NCBI GenBank assembly: GCA_025331565.1
Contig: JAFREQ010000043.1
Span: 1,736,001-1,800,000, forward strand
DNA: 64,000 bases
DNA from: Holacanthus passer
Taxonomy: Eukaryota > Chordata > Actinopteri > Pomacanthidae
Direction: 5' to 3'
The first letter of the stretch is position 1. Every line of letters begins with the position of its first letter. The position numbers and the translations under genes were made by a program. Below are positions 13,824 through 26,500 of the stretch, piece by piece. The notes below the pieces were generated by a model. The model was not told where the DNA came from and did not search any database. It saw nothing but the letters and a program-made list of their open reading frames with translations.

Positions 13824-14091
13824 CACTTTTGGGGAATTTACATAGACTTACATTCATTTCCTGGAGACTAACCTGAAGGACTACCTGACCTTAACCTAAC
13901 CCTGACCTTAACCTAACAATAACCTTAACCTAACCCTAACCTTAACCTAACCCTAACCTTAACCTAACCCTAACCTTAACTGGTGACCTAAAAATCACAG
14001 TTTTCCAAATTGAGGACACCACTTTTTGTCCCCAATTGCATTGCTGTCCCAAATCAACTGGTCTTGAGTCTAGTGTATATCCCCAATTTGG
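13824..14091. mobile_element. Fold-back-like element bounded by imperfect inverted repeats
   Basis: The left end (13829-13850, TTTGGGGAATTTACATAGAC) and the reverse complement of the right end (14066-14089) align as an imperfect inverted repeat around TTGGGGA and TAGACT. Between them lie the 17-bp telomere-like array and a unique part. Both sides are flanked by long (CA)n tracts. There is no coding capacity. It resembles short non-autonomous elements common in teleosts, but the family name is not certain. Confidence 0.5.
13887..13980 (+). repeat. 17-bp telomere-like tandem repeat, about 5.5 units
   Basis: The unit is AACCTTAACCTAACCCT. It is perfect in three successive units (13921-13937, 13938-13954, 13955-13971) plus a half unit. 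Two earlier units (13887 and 13904) carry a G at position 1, the second with AAT for CCT. Each unit equals CCTTAA + CCTAA + CCCTAA, so one in three blocks is a true telomere hexamer. Confidence 0.95.
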
Positions 14092-14110
14092 ACATTAGTG
14101 AACCCACACA

Positions 14111-14112
<2 letters not shown>

Positions 14113-14147
<35 letters not shown>
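14113..14147 (+). repeat. (CA)17 microsatellite, right flank of the fold-back-like element
   Basis: A pure run with the same orientation as the left-flank run at 13767. Confidence 0.95.
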
Positions 14148-14149
<2 letters not shown>

Positions 14150-15169
14150 GTCAGAGACCAGTGTTTACCCACAGCGTCATCTGCCTGAAGGAGTATTTTT
14201 CCTAGTAATTGGACCTGACCGTCAGTTGTCCTGCAGTCCTGCCTCCGTCTCTGTAGCAGCCCGTGGCAGTTTCTGTTTCCCTCGTTCGGCTGCTGTCTTA
14301 CATGTTATATGACTCACACTCGTTCGACGATGTGCTGGTTATTAAACTAATTTCATTTTACTTTATCAAAGATTGCTCTTAAATGTCTTGTCCTACTGCT
14401 GCATGACTGCCTCTTCTGATAGAGGCAATTTAACCATTCGTTCTTGATTATTGAAAATCTAAAGGACCATGACAAATTTAAATTCATGTCTCTCATTAAT
14501 TTTTCATGATATGGCTCAACAACATTTTGTCGTAATTGACATAAAATGCCAAGAGGGCAGATCTAAACACGCAGTATGTAATTTCTGCTCGCAATCAAAT
14601 CAATGAAAACAAAAGATGTAGTTTGGTGATGTTGTGAAGAAGCATGGGATCATGGGAGTTGTTGTCTCCATTGTCAGTGAAAATCTATCTGACGTGACTC
14701 AGGCAGAAATCATGTTTACGGATGAGGACATATAATAAAGTTTTTTCCAGCTACATTTAGTCAATTTCACCGACTTCGTCCTGAACTCTCTGATTTATTA
14801 TCTGGTGTTTCCTGTGTTTCCCAGGAAATTATATTAACAGAAATGAAATGCACCATTACCTTAAATAAATTTAGTAATTTCTCTGGGTTTGAACATTGTT
14901 GAAACATTTGATATAATGTAAGTGCTCAACTCACACGACACAACAAAATATGTCTAGTCATTTTTAGATATTTTAATGTGGAGATGTTACATATTATACC
15001 TTTAAATACATATTAAAGTATATCAGAAAAAGAAGTCATGTCTCAAACTTTACTTCACATCCTCTGGGATCATTCAGTTGCACAGTCTAAAATGTCTGAT
15101 TCAGTGAAGCCCACCCCTCTGACTCTCCAAGTAGTTTTAAATGAGTGCCAGGAACTACTTCCTGTCAGT

Positions 15170-15435
15170 ATCTCACCCAGGCGTGTCTACAAACTCCTCC
15201 TTCACCCCCCACTGCTCCTCACTCCCCTCCTCCTCTGACTCATCCTCTTTTCGCTGACCGCAACTCATCCCACAGTCCTTCTCCTGTCTCGATCGTCCCC
15301 CCGACACTTGGCACCCGCCTGTCTCTCCTCCTCTCCTCTCGGTCCCTCTCTCCTGGATCACTTGTCAGCTGTGCACTTGACATTTTCTTGTCTGTTCAAA
15401 CGTTTGTCGGTCCGCCCTCTCCATCCCGTCTTGTT
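15170..15435 (+). repeat. Pyrimidine-rich tract
   Basis: Mostly C and T with short purine breaks; open frames here are artefacts of composition. Confidence 0.8.
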
Positions 15436-16163
15436 TCCTCATGATCGCGCCCTCTGATATGTTTCAGCTCTTTGCGTGTCCTGTGTTTGTGGGTGAGCTA
15501 TTTAAGGAGATCCTGTACAACACAAGCCAGCAACAGAAGCTCAACATGTGGCAAAGTTCACAGACTCATTCAAACCACGAAAAAGAAAAAGGACGACAGA
15601 CTTTGTGTTCATTGACGGAATGAAAGTGACTTAATTAGGCTTCCAAAGATATACTGTTGATGGGCGTTATTGTCCCACAATGCATTGCACAAAGGAAAAG
15701 GAACTGACCAAGAGCAATTCAACATTCAAAAGAACATAAATAAAATAAAATGAATACTTCTGACCATTTCACATACTGTAGTACTGTAACATTTCAGTTC
15801 ATTACAAATATGAAAAAAATGGCATGGAATTTGACCATTTTGCTTTAATGTGTCCTCTTATGTGTTTCTCAGCTGGAAAATAAAAGAAATTACAGATGGA
15901 CCTCAGACAACAAGTATCAAATATTGGCAAAACATTTAGATTTTCTCTTTGCAAATTTTAGTTAAGTTTAATTGGAAGTGACTGGATTTGTGACATGTGT
16001 CTTGTATTATTTCCTGTTTGTACAAAATGGAAGAAAACCATTTTTTTTTAACATTCATTTTCTAATGTCTACTAAAACCGTAGAACACTTCCTTACTTAC
16101 TGTTATGATGGAGTATTAGGGCCACATTAAAGAAGTATTCTCATAAAGTTGTATTATTACAAG

Positions 16164-16425
16164 AAGTTGTAAATTTATGAGAATAAAGTCATAATATCAC
16201 GAGAATGCAATGTGGTGCTATGCAAAAAGAAAGAGAAGACCAAAACTAAAGTAGGCCATATCTTCCCAAGACACTCCATTTCTTCATTTTTGTGCTCTTC
16301 TAATATTCCCCAAAGTTTTCTCAAAATTTTAAAACATACAGAAAAACATGCAGGATAAGCAAAGACTAAAATTACAACTTTGATTTTGGAAATTTAGGAC
16401 TTTTTTCTTGGAAATTTACAACTTT
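16164..16425. repeat. Imperfect inverted repeat (AAGTTGTAAATTT-type arms)
   Basis: The left arm at 16164-16194 reads AAGTTGTAAATTT, then GAGAATAAAGTC. The right arm at 16394-16425 is its near reverse complement (GACTTTTTTCTT, AAATTTACAACTT). The loop is about 200 bases. The AGAATAAAGTC motif is a familiar simple-repeat-like element in vertebrate DNA. Confidence 0.55.
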
Positions 16426-17639
16426 ATTCTTGAAATCTTTTTTTCCCTCTGTTGTAAGTGTTGTAAAACTCTCTTTAATGAAACTCCTGCACTTCTCTGG
16501 ACTCTGTGGGCGGGTGCTGATGGGCTCGACTGACATCTTCAATCGGGCGGGGCAGTCGTGACCCCACATAGCATAACTTCTTATTTTGTGAGCAAATGAA
16601 CATTTTACAATTCACAATTATCACAATTCACAAAAACCCTGCGTGGTGGGTGGAGCTGTATTTGGTGTTGTGGTCAGTGTGTGTCAGTGTGTGTTGGATG
16701 TGTTAGTCTTGACCCCTAACCCCCTGACTGCTAACTTAAAATGTAAGTCACTACTGTATTTAAGCTGACTGTAAAGGGAATATAGGAGTGTTGTATCTTA
16801 TCAGCAAAATGCATTTTAGATACAAAGTGACATGAGTCTTCAGCTGGATTTGGTGGCTGGAGTAGTTTTTCAGTCTTTTGGCCACAGTTAGTCAATGTGG
16901 CAGTTTGCTGATTGATGTTCGCTGTGGCTCTGTGTGACAGCTCAGACAAACTGCTCTCCAAACTTACTATTTTCCTCCGGGCCGTCTCCTTTTTTGCTAT
17001 TTGGTCTCTTTGCATTCATACAACTTAAATTAACTGCTCAAGCTGGAGCACTTTCAACTCAGACAGATATTTCATCACTTGCATTCATGGCACCTTAAAC
17101 GTCTGCTTCAGTCCGACTCGCTTTACATTTGCCATTGATTTTGTTGGCATTCATGCCTCCTCTACACTGAGCATTGGAAAATGCAACTGAACAGCTGAAG
17201 TGTTCAAAACACATTAAGTTTATAACATTTGTTTTTTATGAGTATTAAAGATGACATTCTTATTGTTGCATGTTACAGTCTTAGGTTTCATGGAGAGAGA
17301 GAGAAAGCTGTGCTTGTAAACATATTTTTATTCATTTAATAAGATATTCTTGGTACTTTGCTCCAGAATCTTTGAGAAAAACTATTAAAAATGTGTAATG
17401 TAATGTTTTTGGGTTTTTTTGCTTTCAGTCAAACTTTATTTAAAGTACCATGAATGATTCAAATTGAATTCCGATCTGACTCTATTTTTACACCTCTAAC
17501 AGCTTGTAAATGGTTATAAGTAGGGGTGCACATAACTTTTTTAGTCATGTACTGAGATGAGTACCAGGGGATGGTTTTTGGCACCCACATTTGGTGTGGT
17601 CTTAATAAACGTTATCCTTCTCGCTGTCCTCCTCGTCAT

Positions 17640-18010
17640 TCACTCCTAGCTGTTTCAATAAAGCAAAATCTGTCATAGTTTTGGTTTTAATTTAGTCATT
17701 TCCTGTTTTATTTTGTAAGACTATATTCTTGACTTTACCTCTTGCCTTTGTGTTTTTCCCACCTTTGGGATTCCTGATTACTTTGTGATCCTGCCCTTCT
17801 TAGTGTATTGTCTGTTCCCCTCTCTCTCTTTGCCAGTTCGTCCTTATGCCTTCTGTCAAGCCTTCCAGTTATTCCTAGTGTTTACTCCTCATGTTCACCC
17901 AGTTTTGTTTTGTGGATTTTCCCTTGTGTTTCCCTGGACCTCACCTGATTTTAGGACTTCTGATTCTTGCCTGCTCCCGGTTAAACTTTACTTCATGGGA
18001 TCAATTAACA
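17640..18010 (+). mobile_element. T/C-rich retroelement-end-like stretch
   Basis: A pyrimidine-rich segment with TCATTTCCTGTTTTATTTTG at its start and GGTTAAACTTTACTTCATG at its end has the texture of common fish retroelement LTR/3' ends. No coding part, target duplication or second copy was seen, so this is a weak call. Confidence 0.3.
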
Positions 18011-19654
18011 TGTGTAGATAAGACATGTGTAGTAATGACTGCCTGGTATGCAAACAACCAACTTTACATGTTTCTGATTTTTATTGTTTGTCATTTTTGT
18101 TGCCAGTTATTTCCACCCCTGGTTATAAGTATGTTTTTTTTCCATGACTATTAGTACGACCATGAAATAGCAGATTTTGATGCTCAGACTCAAAAAAACA
18201 CTTCTATTGTTATTTCTCTTCTGGTAAATGTCCCAGCTGAAATGATCTATTGTGTATGAGTTAGCTCTGGTGTCCTGGGGCGATTTTTTAATGCCATCTG
18301 GATTGACATCTGCTGTTTCGCAGTATTAGCGACTGACGCACCAATTGGATTACGAGGGCTACATAACCAGCAGCAGGGTGGAGCAGCATCACTCAGCAGA
18401 TTAGATTAGATGATTAATGATCATTGTGAGAATAAACACAATGCGGCTCAGGAAGGAAAATAATGATGGAGTGCACATAGACACAAATTGAATTTGTACA
18501 CCGTTGCATGTTTATCTGGCCAAAATTAATACAGTCTAATAAAACAACAGTACTATTAAATGTGTGTGATGTGGACAAAATATTTGAAGCGCCTCTCAAA
18601 CTACAGCATCTAAATGACTATAAAGGTGAATTCACATCTCTGTGAAATAGTTTGAACATAAAGTAAACATTTTAACCCTCATGAAGGTCAGACTTGTAGC
18701 TGCAGTAGTTTTAGCTTTAGTATAAAAAACTGCAGACTGAGTGTTAGATAAGTTAAAGGATTGTACATTGAAGCAAAAAGTACAAAGGTAGAAGAATGCA
18801 GTTTATTGTGTTTGACATTACAAAGAAATTAAAGTGCTCGGAACAGAGTTCTACTTCCTTGTGCACATGAAAAATGTTAAGTTATCAACTTCCTCTGGCA
18901 GTGCAAACGCTGTCCAGAAATGGCTGCTGGCCACAGCATCCATTTACAAAACCATGACATTTGCCATTTACCTTCATCCCCTGAATTGCGTGGTATCGCA
19001 AGTGCAAGCTTAGTGCGTGAGGGTTTTTCCCCTTTTTATCGATTACATGGGTGGTCTCCAATCAGAAGCCCCCTAATCCTTTCAGTGTTGGTTTAATTCT
19101 TAGCTGCAGTGGCTTCTCTGATGGACGCAAACTTATCAGCTAAAGACTGTGAGGTCTGGAGGGTCTAACCTCATCGTTCTCTCATATAAGAAACGTCTTT
19201 TGAAGTTCAGATGTTCGAAGCAGCTGACACCAGTGCAGCGAGCTTCATTAAGTTCTCCTCACTGCGTCAACCCCCCTTCTCCATCCAACATGTCCTCCAT
19301 CCCTCCCCCTCTCCCCCTCTTCCAGCCTGTCTAGGAATCCCCTTTGATCTGTGGTATGACAGCAGCTGCACTGTGCAGCTTCCCAGAAGCCCATAAATCA
19401 ATTGACAAGTGCTCTGTCTCGCTGCGCATGCACGCAAACACACATTGCTTACAGATGTCGTAGGACTGCACCAAGTTTGGTGAGTTTACAGTAGGAAGTG
19501 ACGAGAACATAAATAACATTGGAAGAGCATCCAAAGTCAATGGACAAACATGGATTGGTATCGTGTGGAAGAACAGTGGCGTCAGGTAGATTTATCACCT
19601 GTTTACTCCTCTCCATGTCTAGCTCACATTTACCCGATCACTGTGCGATGCATG

Positions 19655-19822
19655 GGGCAGCTGTGGCTCAGGTGGTGTAGAGCGGGTTGTCCATTAGTAG
19701 TGGGGATGGTGGTTTGAAGTGTCCTTGAGCAAGATGCTGAAACTCAGAAGTGCTTTGTCCTGCTCTCAGGTTGAAAGCGAGCACAGTCCATAGTAGAGTT
19801 GACTGTAAAGTGCAGTACAATA
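19655..19822 (+). mobile_element. tRNA-derived SINE (teleost type), degraded
   Basis: It begins GGGCAGCTGTGGCTCAGGTG with an A-box-like TGGCTCAGGTGG (19664-19675), followed by AGAGCGGGTTGTCCA and later AAGTGTCCTTGAGCAAGATG. This order is the well-known fish SINE head and body. The B box is eroded (GGTTTGAAG), and the 3' part is unlike the usual ending. It is not a functional tRNA gene. Confidence 0.7.
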
Positions 19823-19837
19823 AAATCATTAATTTGA

Positions 19838-20125
19838 AACTTTGACAGAATTGAGCAAAAGCCCATCTTCAATCATATCCAATCATAGCTAGTGTGACTC
19901 TCCTTCTACTGTCTCGGAGGCTGTCCTGGCAAAGCTCCGCAGGCTTGGAAGGTTTTCAGCTGATTGAGTTCACCCAGGGCTTATATGCTGTAAAAGCTGG
20001 CCTACGTAGTCACTCTGTCTCTGAGCCAGTTTGTGATAAAGATTAGACTGAAAGTTTGACAGAATTGACCAAAACTCCTCCCTTTTACACCCATTGTCCA
20101 ATCATATCTAGCAACCTTAACTCGG
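19838..20125 (+). repeat. Pair of direct repeats about 210 bp apart
   Basis: TTGACAGAATTGA followed by C/G-CAAAA and, further on, TCCAATCATA and a TAGC/TCTAGC block occurs at 19845-19895 and again at 20057-20115. The intervening bases differ. It suggests an old tandem duplication or two nested copies of one dispersed repeat beside the SINE. Confidence 0.5.
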
Positions 20126-20927
20126 CACAGCAGACTCTAATAAAAGTGATGCTTGGTAACCAAAGGTGATGTTTTTTGTCACCTTTCCAAGACAAACAGC
20201 ACAAGAGCAGACGTGTAAGAAATGGAAACTTCTATATTTGTGGTTTATATTTAGGTTAAGAAATCTGCAAACTGTGGCATGTCCGAATTTCTGGCATACT
20301 ACCTACAGCAGTAATGCATTCACACTGTATGTGTAGCCATCAAGTGCCTGCAACAGCTGTCATTTCAGCCAACAAGATTGACATCTACAGCTCGATATGA
20401 GAACCCTGGTTTTCTCTACCAATGTGTGAAAACAAGGAACTGTTATTTAAAGAATTACTGAGAATATCTAGCAGTAAATCTGCCCCCGTTATCATTGTAA
20501 ACTGCATGTGAGAATGGAAAGCAGGGCGACCAGGGACGCACGGCTTACTCAAGGGTTCATGCTTGCTGTGTTAGATTGTCCACCTTCAGTAAGTGTTCAC
20601 TGGTTTTTCATAGCACATCAAGATTAATAGCAGGAAATTCCTTAAGACAGCATCCAGAGTCCTGATGTGCCCTCGCCTCAGCTGCATTTTATGCAAACAC
20701 CACACATCACCATGAAAGGCAGCCTAGATGATTGACACAAATATTCCTGAAGGCAACATATCAAAGCTCAAGACAAAATCATACCACAAGATTACAGAGG
20801 CGATGCCATCTGTTCTTGGAAAGCAGCGCCCTGATTGGTCAGCCGGACGGGAAGGTGATTATCGTTTGGTGATGCGTAGGTTCAGCGATCCAGTATAGTC
20901 AACCTCGTAACCTCTGTTGGTCAGGAC

Positions 20928-20960
20928 TCTGTGTGTGTGTGTGTGTCTGTGTGTGTGTGT
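20928..20960 (+). repeat. (GT)n microsatellite, one CT interruption
   Basis: GT run broken once by TCTG. Confidence 0.9.
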
Positions 20961-21457
20961 GAGATCAGTGTGAGCAGGTTGTTCTCCTGCGAAGGCTGCG
21001 TTCAGATTAGATCACACCACTGGACAGTAATCCTTCTTTGATGAACATATGTTTTAATCCGACACCCACCCACCGTCCCACATATCCACACACAGGCACA
21101 CACACACGCTGTAAACTGCATGTGTAAAAACGCGTGTAAAACAATGGCAAAGGAAAAAAGAGAAAAATAATCATCAAGGCTTTCTCTTTAAAAGATGGAG
21201 AAAGAAGGAAGTACTGAGAGAGAAAGAGAGAAGTAGAAAAAGAGTGTGAGGTGCCACACGGAGAGTGAGAGATGGGGTGGGGGGATTAACCATGAGAAGC
21301 TGCCAGGACAAGGACCTTTTGGCCTCACACACATACACACACATGCACACACACACTTACAGGCCCAGGAAATGGATTACTGAGTGGGGTTGTTTGGAGG
21401 CAGATCGGATGAAATGGTGATTCACTGTGTCTGTTCAGAGAGTTTTAGAGGGCTGCT

Positions 21458-21460
<3 letters not shown>

Positions 21461-21489
<29 letters not shown>
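21461..21489 (+). repeat. (GT)14 microsatellite
   Basis: A pure run followed by GCGCGTG variants. Confidence 0.95.
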
Positions 21490-21493
<4 letters not shown>

Positions 21494-21770
21494 TGTGCGT
21501 CTGTGTGTCACTGTCTCATTAGAGAGAGCAGTCAAGCCAGCTCCACGGAGGCGATGCCGCCACAGACCTCGTTAGGAATCCTCTCCTCTAACCTCATGAT
21601 ACGCGGCCTCACGTACACGCACGCACGTGCATGTGCACACCCTCACAAGCACAAAACAACACACGCAAATGCTGCACCGCGAGCAGAAAGTAGTATTTGA
21701 CTCTCAGATCTAATAAGCCATATTTACAGCGTTTTAGGTCGTCCACGCATGTGTGTTTGCTCCTCTGCCT

Positions 21771-21795
21771 GTGTGTGTGTGTGTGTGTGTGTGTG
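21771..21795 (+). repeat. (GT)12 microsatellite
   Basis: A pure run followed by CGTGCGTG. Confidence 0.95.
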
Positions 21796-23453
21796 CGTGC
21801 GTGCTCTTTTCTGTGAACAGAAAGGCGAATGATGAAACTGAGCTGAAAGTCTAGTGAAGACGGAGCAACCGAGGCAGAAAGATGATAGCAAATGAGATGG
21901 AGCATTTCCTGTTAGTACACAGCGGCTTCAAACTTTCAGCTCAGTATTGACTTTTTAATTGCCGTCTATTATGCAATTGATAATATTTCACATTTGCACA
22001 TGCGTCCCAACAAAATGAAAGGGAACGTAAGTGGTAAGTTTCAACTTTCAGCAACATGTTTTTCTGCTCAGGCCTCTTCCGGACCACAGTGTCACCTTAA
22101 CCAGCCATGATTAATCCTTCATCTAAACTCTTTAAAAGTGTGTATCTCTGTGGAGGTAGTGCAGAGATTGACACACATTAGTAGTGAGAATCATAACTTT
22201 TCAGAAAGCTGGAGATATTTCATTACATTCATCATGCTATTATCATCTATTTAGACAATTCTGACAGTCTTACCAGAAAGAGTTACACATTTCTGTACTT
22301 AACACGATTTCAACAAATTAGCCCTTAATGGCACTTGTATCTAATAATTGTTGATGATACCTTTATGGACAATCTAAATCTGGTTCTATAAATGTTTATC
22401 AATGCACTTTTCTGAATGTTATTATACAAGTTATTCACCCATGTCAGTAAAGTGAAGTTGAAATTATGGGGAAAAAAATGTTGGTTCTAAGTAACGGTTG
22501 AAAGTCAGTTGTTTAAAAAGAGAAACGTTTGAGTAAGCTTCTTCAAGTGATGTTTTGATTCTGTGTAAATTGACTGGATTGCTCTTGCCACCGGTTATAT
22601 TGACATCCAATGCGGCCAAAGCGGACAAATTCAACGCTTCATTATATTGTTTAAATGACAGCTACATTCTTCGGGAGCAGATTTGGCCGGGCGAATGTTG
22701 TTAGTAAATGTTGTGATTGTGCGAAAATTCTGTAAACTGACAACATCTGTGTCTCTGCAGTCGCATTAAAGGTATCCTCGTTTCTTATCAGCTGTAGGTG
22801 TGCGGCCTGTTATGAAACACAATATGGCAGCAAGTACAGTATGTTGATTTTAATAAAGGAGCCCGTTTTTGTTCTTTGTGATTCAGGTTTACGTAAGGAT
22901 AGCAGGGGAGAACGTAAACCGGCTAATTCTTCTTCCTGTGAATGTGAGGCATGAGGCTGGAGACACACACACACACACACACATACTGTACACACTGACT
23001 GGTAGCAGTGACTGGTCCAGATGGTGGGACAGCAGAGGGTATTAGTGGATAATGTGAGGGAGATGGTGGGTGGGTGGGTGTGGGGGGCCTCAGCAGGGGC
23101 AAGAGGGTTAAATCTCTCTGATTGGAATGCACAGCTGCAACCAGCACACACACACACACCAACATGCACAAATGCACACACGAGTATCGGCGCACAGCTG
23201 AGTACGCGAGGAAGTTTCTGGAAGTGTGTTGAGGCTTCGCAGAGCTGTGTGACTCAGCAGTGGAAGTCTGCTTCCTCCTGTCTGTCTGCCCATCTTTTTT
23301 ATTTATCTCTGTGCCATCTCCATCTCATCCTCTGCCCCCCCTCCATCTCTGGTCCGCCTTCCCACCTTTATTATTGCGCCTCTGCTCTCACGCTCGACTC
23401 ACACAGTGTCTTATTTACTGTCTTTGTCTCGCTTAATGTCTGTCTCTCTGCAG

Positions 23454-23519
23454 GAGCTCATAATGTGACAGACAGTGCAGACTCATCTCGCAACTGTTTC
23501 AGACACTCTCGATGGAGAG
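23454..23519 (+). other. Candidate 66-nt internal exon bounded by strong splice sites
   Basis: The acceptor TGTCTGTCTCTCTGCAG ends at 23453, and an almost ideal donor GAG|GTAAGTC starts at 23520. One of three frames stays open through the exon and reads AHNVTDSADSSRNCFRHSRW; the others stop. No family is recognised. It could be an alternative upstream leader exon of the Cav3 gene, an exon of a non-coding RNA, or chance. Confidence 0.35.
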
Positions 23520-26500
23520 GTAAGTCAAGCAGAAACACACAGTGACGGGTTTGAGAGACAGATGGTAAGATGTCACCTACACATCTTCACTTGTTTAATA
23601 GAGTTTACTCACCACTTTTAAAGAATCAATGATGTACGTTTATGGTTTAGCAGTGGTGTCAAATTGATAAATGTGATAAATTGCAAATATAGTAATCACA
23701 GACAGGAAGTCCCTACTTAATGTTTACCACTGCATCATGGCTTTGAGACATACATATACATATGCACCAACTAATGCAATCCAATATAATTTAATAATAA
23801 TAATACCATGTTGTAATTCGTTCAATGTTGGCACAAGAGGTAATAAATTAGATCTGTGTTAATGTATGAGCCTGTACTTTCTGCTGCTACGGACTTCATC
23901 ATGTTGTAAACTTTCTTTGCCACTGAGGTGAATGTTACTCTGGCACACTCCATTAAAAAACGAAATCAGACACCGACCAGCAATGATTTGTAGCCAAAAG
24001 TCAGTCAGTGTCACATAAAAGACAAAAAGAAGATTAAAGTGTGTAAAATTGAAATATGATCAAATCAAACTCTTTGGCACGTTTCACCATGTGTATTGAG
24101 TCCAAAGAGAAAGAAACATTATTAGTAACATATGTATTAAACTACATTACTTTTGTCATTAGAGTTTAATTATCTGGACCAACTTACATAGTGGTTGTAT
24201 CCGAGGTGATGTAATGACATGTTCCTCAAAAGCCTACCTATAAAAACAGAATAACTTAACTTAACTTAACCATCCCATTGTGTTGCTCTTCAGTTGTTTT
24301 TTTTTAGGTATGTAGTTTAATGACAATGGCTTTTTCCCCCTTGTTATATAATCCCATTGAAGTTGTGGCTGATCAAATTTCATCAAATGGACAATAAGGA
24401 AATTCATCCTTTGCCGTTCTGCTATGACGTTGATCACACTGCAGCTGCAAATGTCCCAGTTTAGTCTTGTTTTCCCTCACATGACTCAGATCTGTTCTAT
24501 ACTGTGCACATGAACTTCAAAGTGTTGCTTCAAAGTGGGTCATAAGGCACAAAATCAACCTGTGATTTTGCCATGAAACTTAAATCATTGACCTGATACA
24601 GCTGTCACAAAACTGATGCTTTCATAAGCTCAGCTAAGAAACTGTCGACACTATTATCTAACAGTGGGAAGGAAGAAGAAGTCTTCGTAGCTCCACGGGG
24701 TTCCAACCTGGACTCGACCAGGGACATCAGTCAAGCCAGGTCAAAATAATTTTACCTAATTTGGTCCAGATCGTGTCCCGCTCTAATGTAACCAATCACA
24801 CGGTGCGTCAGGACCCTTTCGGAAGAGGCCTGACTGAAGTTTGGTTTCCGGTGCTTTTTCCACAGGTCTGTTTTAGATCAAGTCCAAAATTTTGGGCACA
24901 TTGAGAGACGACTAAAAATAGCTGTCTTGACCCAGATTTTGGGATATACTTCATTTGGGCCACGATTCAGTCATTTTGTAAAAACATATACCTCAATTGA
25001 AACACACTTGAAAAAAATTAATGATTAATGAATGAAATGACATAGTGATTGCATTAAAACTGCATGTCTCATTGACATGTGCGTTTTGTATTAGATGTGC
25101 TGTCACTTTGTTCGTGATTGTCCATGCATGTGTTAATACTCCTGTATGTAATCTCACGCAGACACAAGATTATAATCCAGATGTTCCTGTCATTACTGCT
25201 GCCATGACACATCATTCTCTCTCGCTCTTCCTGTCTCGCTTCACCCCTCCCTCCCACCATCTCACTTCCTCTTTGTATACCTTTATTCCTCTCCATTCAC
25301 TCTCTCCCCTGTTCTGGTCTCTGTCTCACACTGAGCCGGTTTGAAGTCTACCAGTAGGGGTGTGTGTGTGGGTGAGGACGCCCTGCAACCTGCAGGTCTT
25401 TGTATTTACAATGAGTTGTTATATTTTTCAAGAGGCCAGCAGGCAGTCAGCGCCCGTGTGTGCGCGTATATATTCCTTTTTATTTCCAATAGATGAAAGC
25501 AGACAGAGTGCAGACACAACAGAATCACACTGCAGAAGATAACAGCCGCCAGGAATCAGTATCGCGTATAGAGATTCATCGCAGTCTTAGCTATTCAAAT
25601 GCCCGGGCGCAGATGAGTTAATCTGGTGTTTGGTGTTCCAATAAACAACCTAAATTATTTATAGATGAGGAAGTTACACTCAGCCTGGCAGGACTGCATA
25701 AGAGACATTAATTTTATTTACTTACTGCGTGTGTTCATTTAACGGGGGGCAATACAGATAAACATTGTAATGTATATAGGGTGTTCAGCTGAAGCTAATT
25801 TACAGCTGCTGTCCCTGGTGAGACTTTTAAATATCAGGGTAAAACAAATAACTGGATGCAACAGATGAAGGATAAAAAGAGTGAGGATAAAAGGAACGTG
25901 TCTATATGCATGTGTTATTGTGTGTATGTGTAGTACATGCCTGTGTATGCATTGACATATAGAGTGTGAGAGAGTGTGTATAGATACATCCAACACATTC
26001 AGTCTTCACATTTCTGTTCTTTAACCTACTGTGTATTAATAGAGATGCTGCTGTATAAACAGTGGCCACAGCAGATGGTAGGAACTGTATAGGTGGCTCC
26101 TTCCTAAAGGCCTGAGTAGACTCCCAAATGGACACGTGCACGGACAGCTGTGGACACGATGGACGCGTAGCAGTTCTGTTTTTACTACTTTTTGAGAGAC
26201 GTGAGATGTAGTGGAAAATGGAAGAACTCAAGAACAAGTACTTGAACCGGCTGGCATCGTTCATGCCCAGGATTTGAACATCGGTTACATCCCCAACGAA
26301 CATTTTTATCATTCTGGGCAGACATCTGAGATCACAAAAAATACCTTTGAAGACAAAATTCTATGCAAGGTAAAAATAGCCCTTTGATTCTCTCCCTGAT
26401 GCCAGCGGAGGCAAATCTGTGCGACCGAATCACAGAGAATCATGCAGAGTGCTGTGGCCACAAATGAGGCTAGTATACTGTTTCTGTCCTAGTGTGTATG

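Larger units (their letters stand above)
14148..19654. other. Non-coding stretch
   Basis: Holds the pyrimidine tract, the inverted repeat at 16.2-16.4 kb and the T/C-rich retroelement-like piece at 17.6-18.0 kb. No gene seen. Confidence 0.55.
20126..23453. other. Non-coding stretch with GT/CA repeats
   Basis: No gene recognised; the frames at 22.8-23.5 kb run through CA/GT repeats. Confidence 0.55.

Noticed and set aside
13654..13876. Frames rich in His-Thr (also at 14010-14312, 57205-57762 and others)
   Set aside because: Cys-Val and His-Thr runs are translations of (GT)n/(CA)n, not proteins.
19655..19740. Functional tRNA gene
   Set aside because: An A-box-like motif is present, but the B box is eroded and no cloverleaf can be drawn; it is the SINE head.
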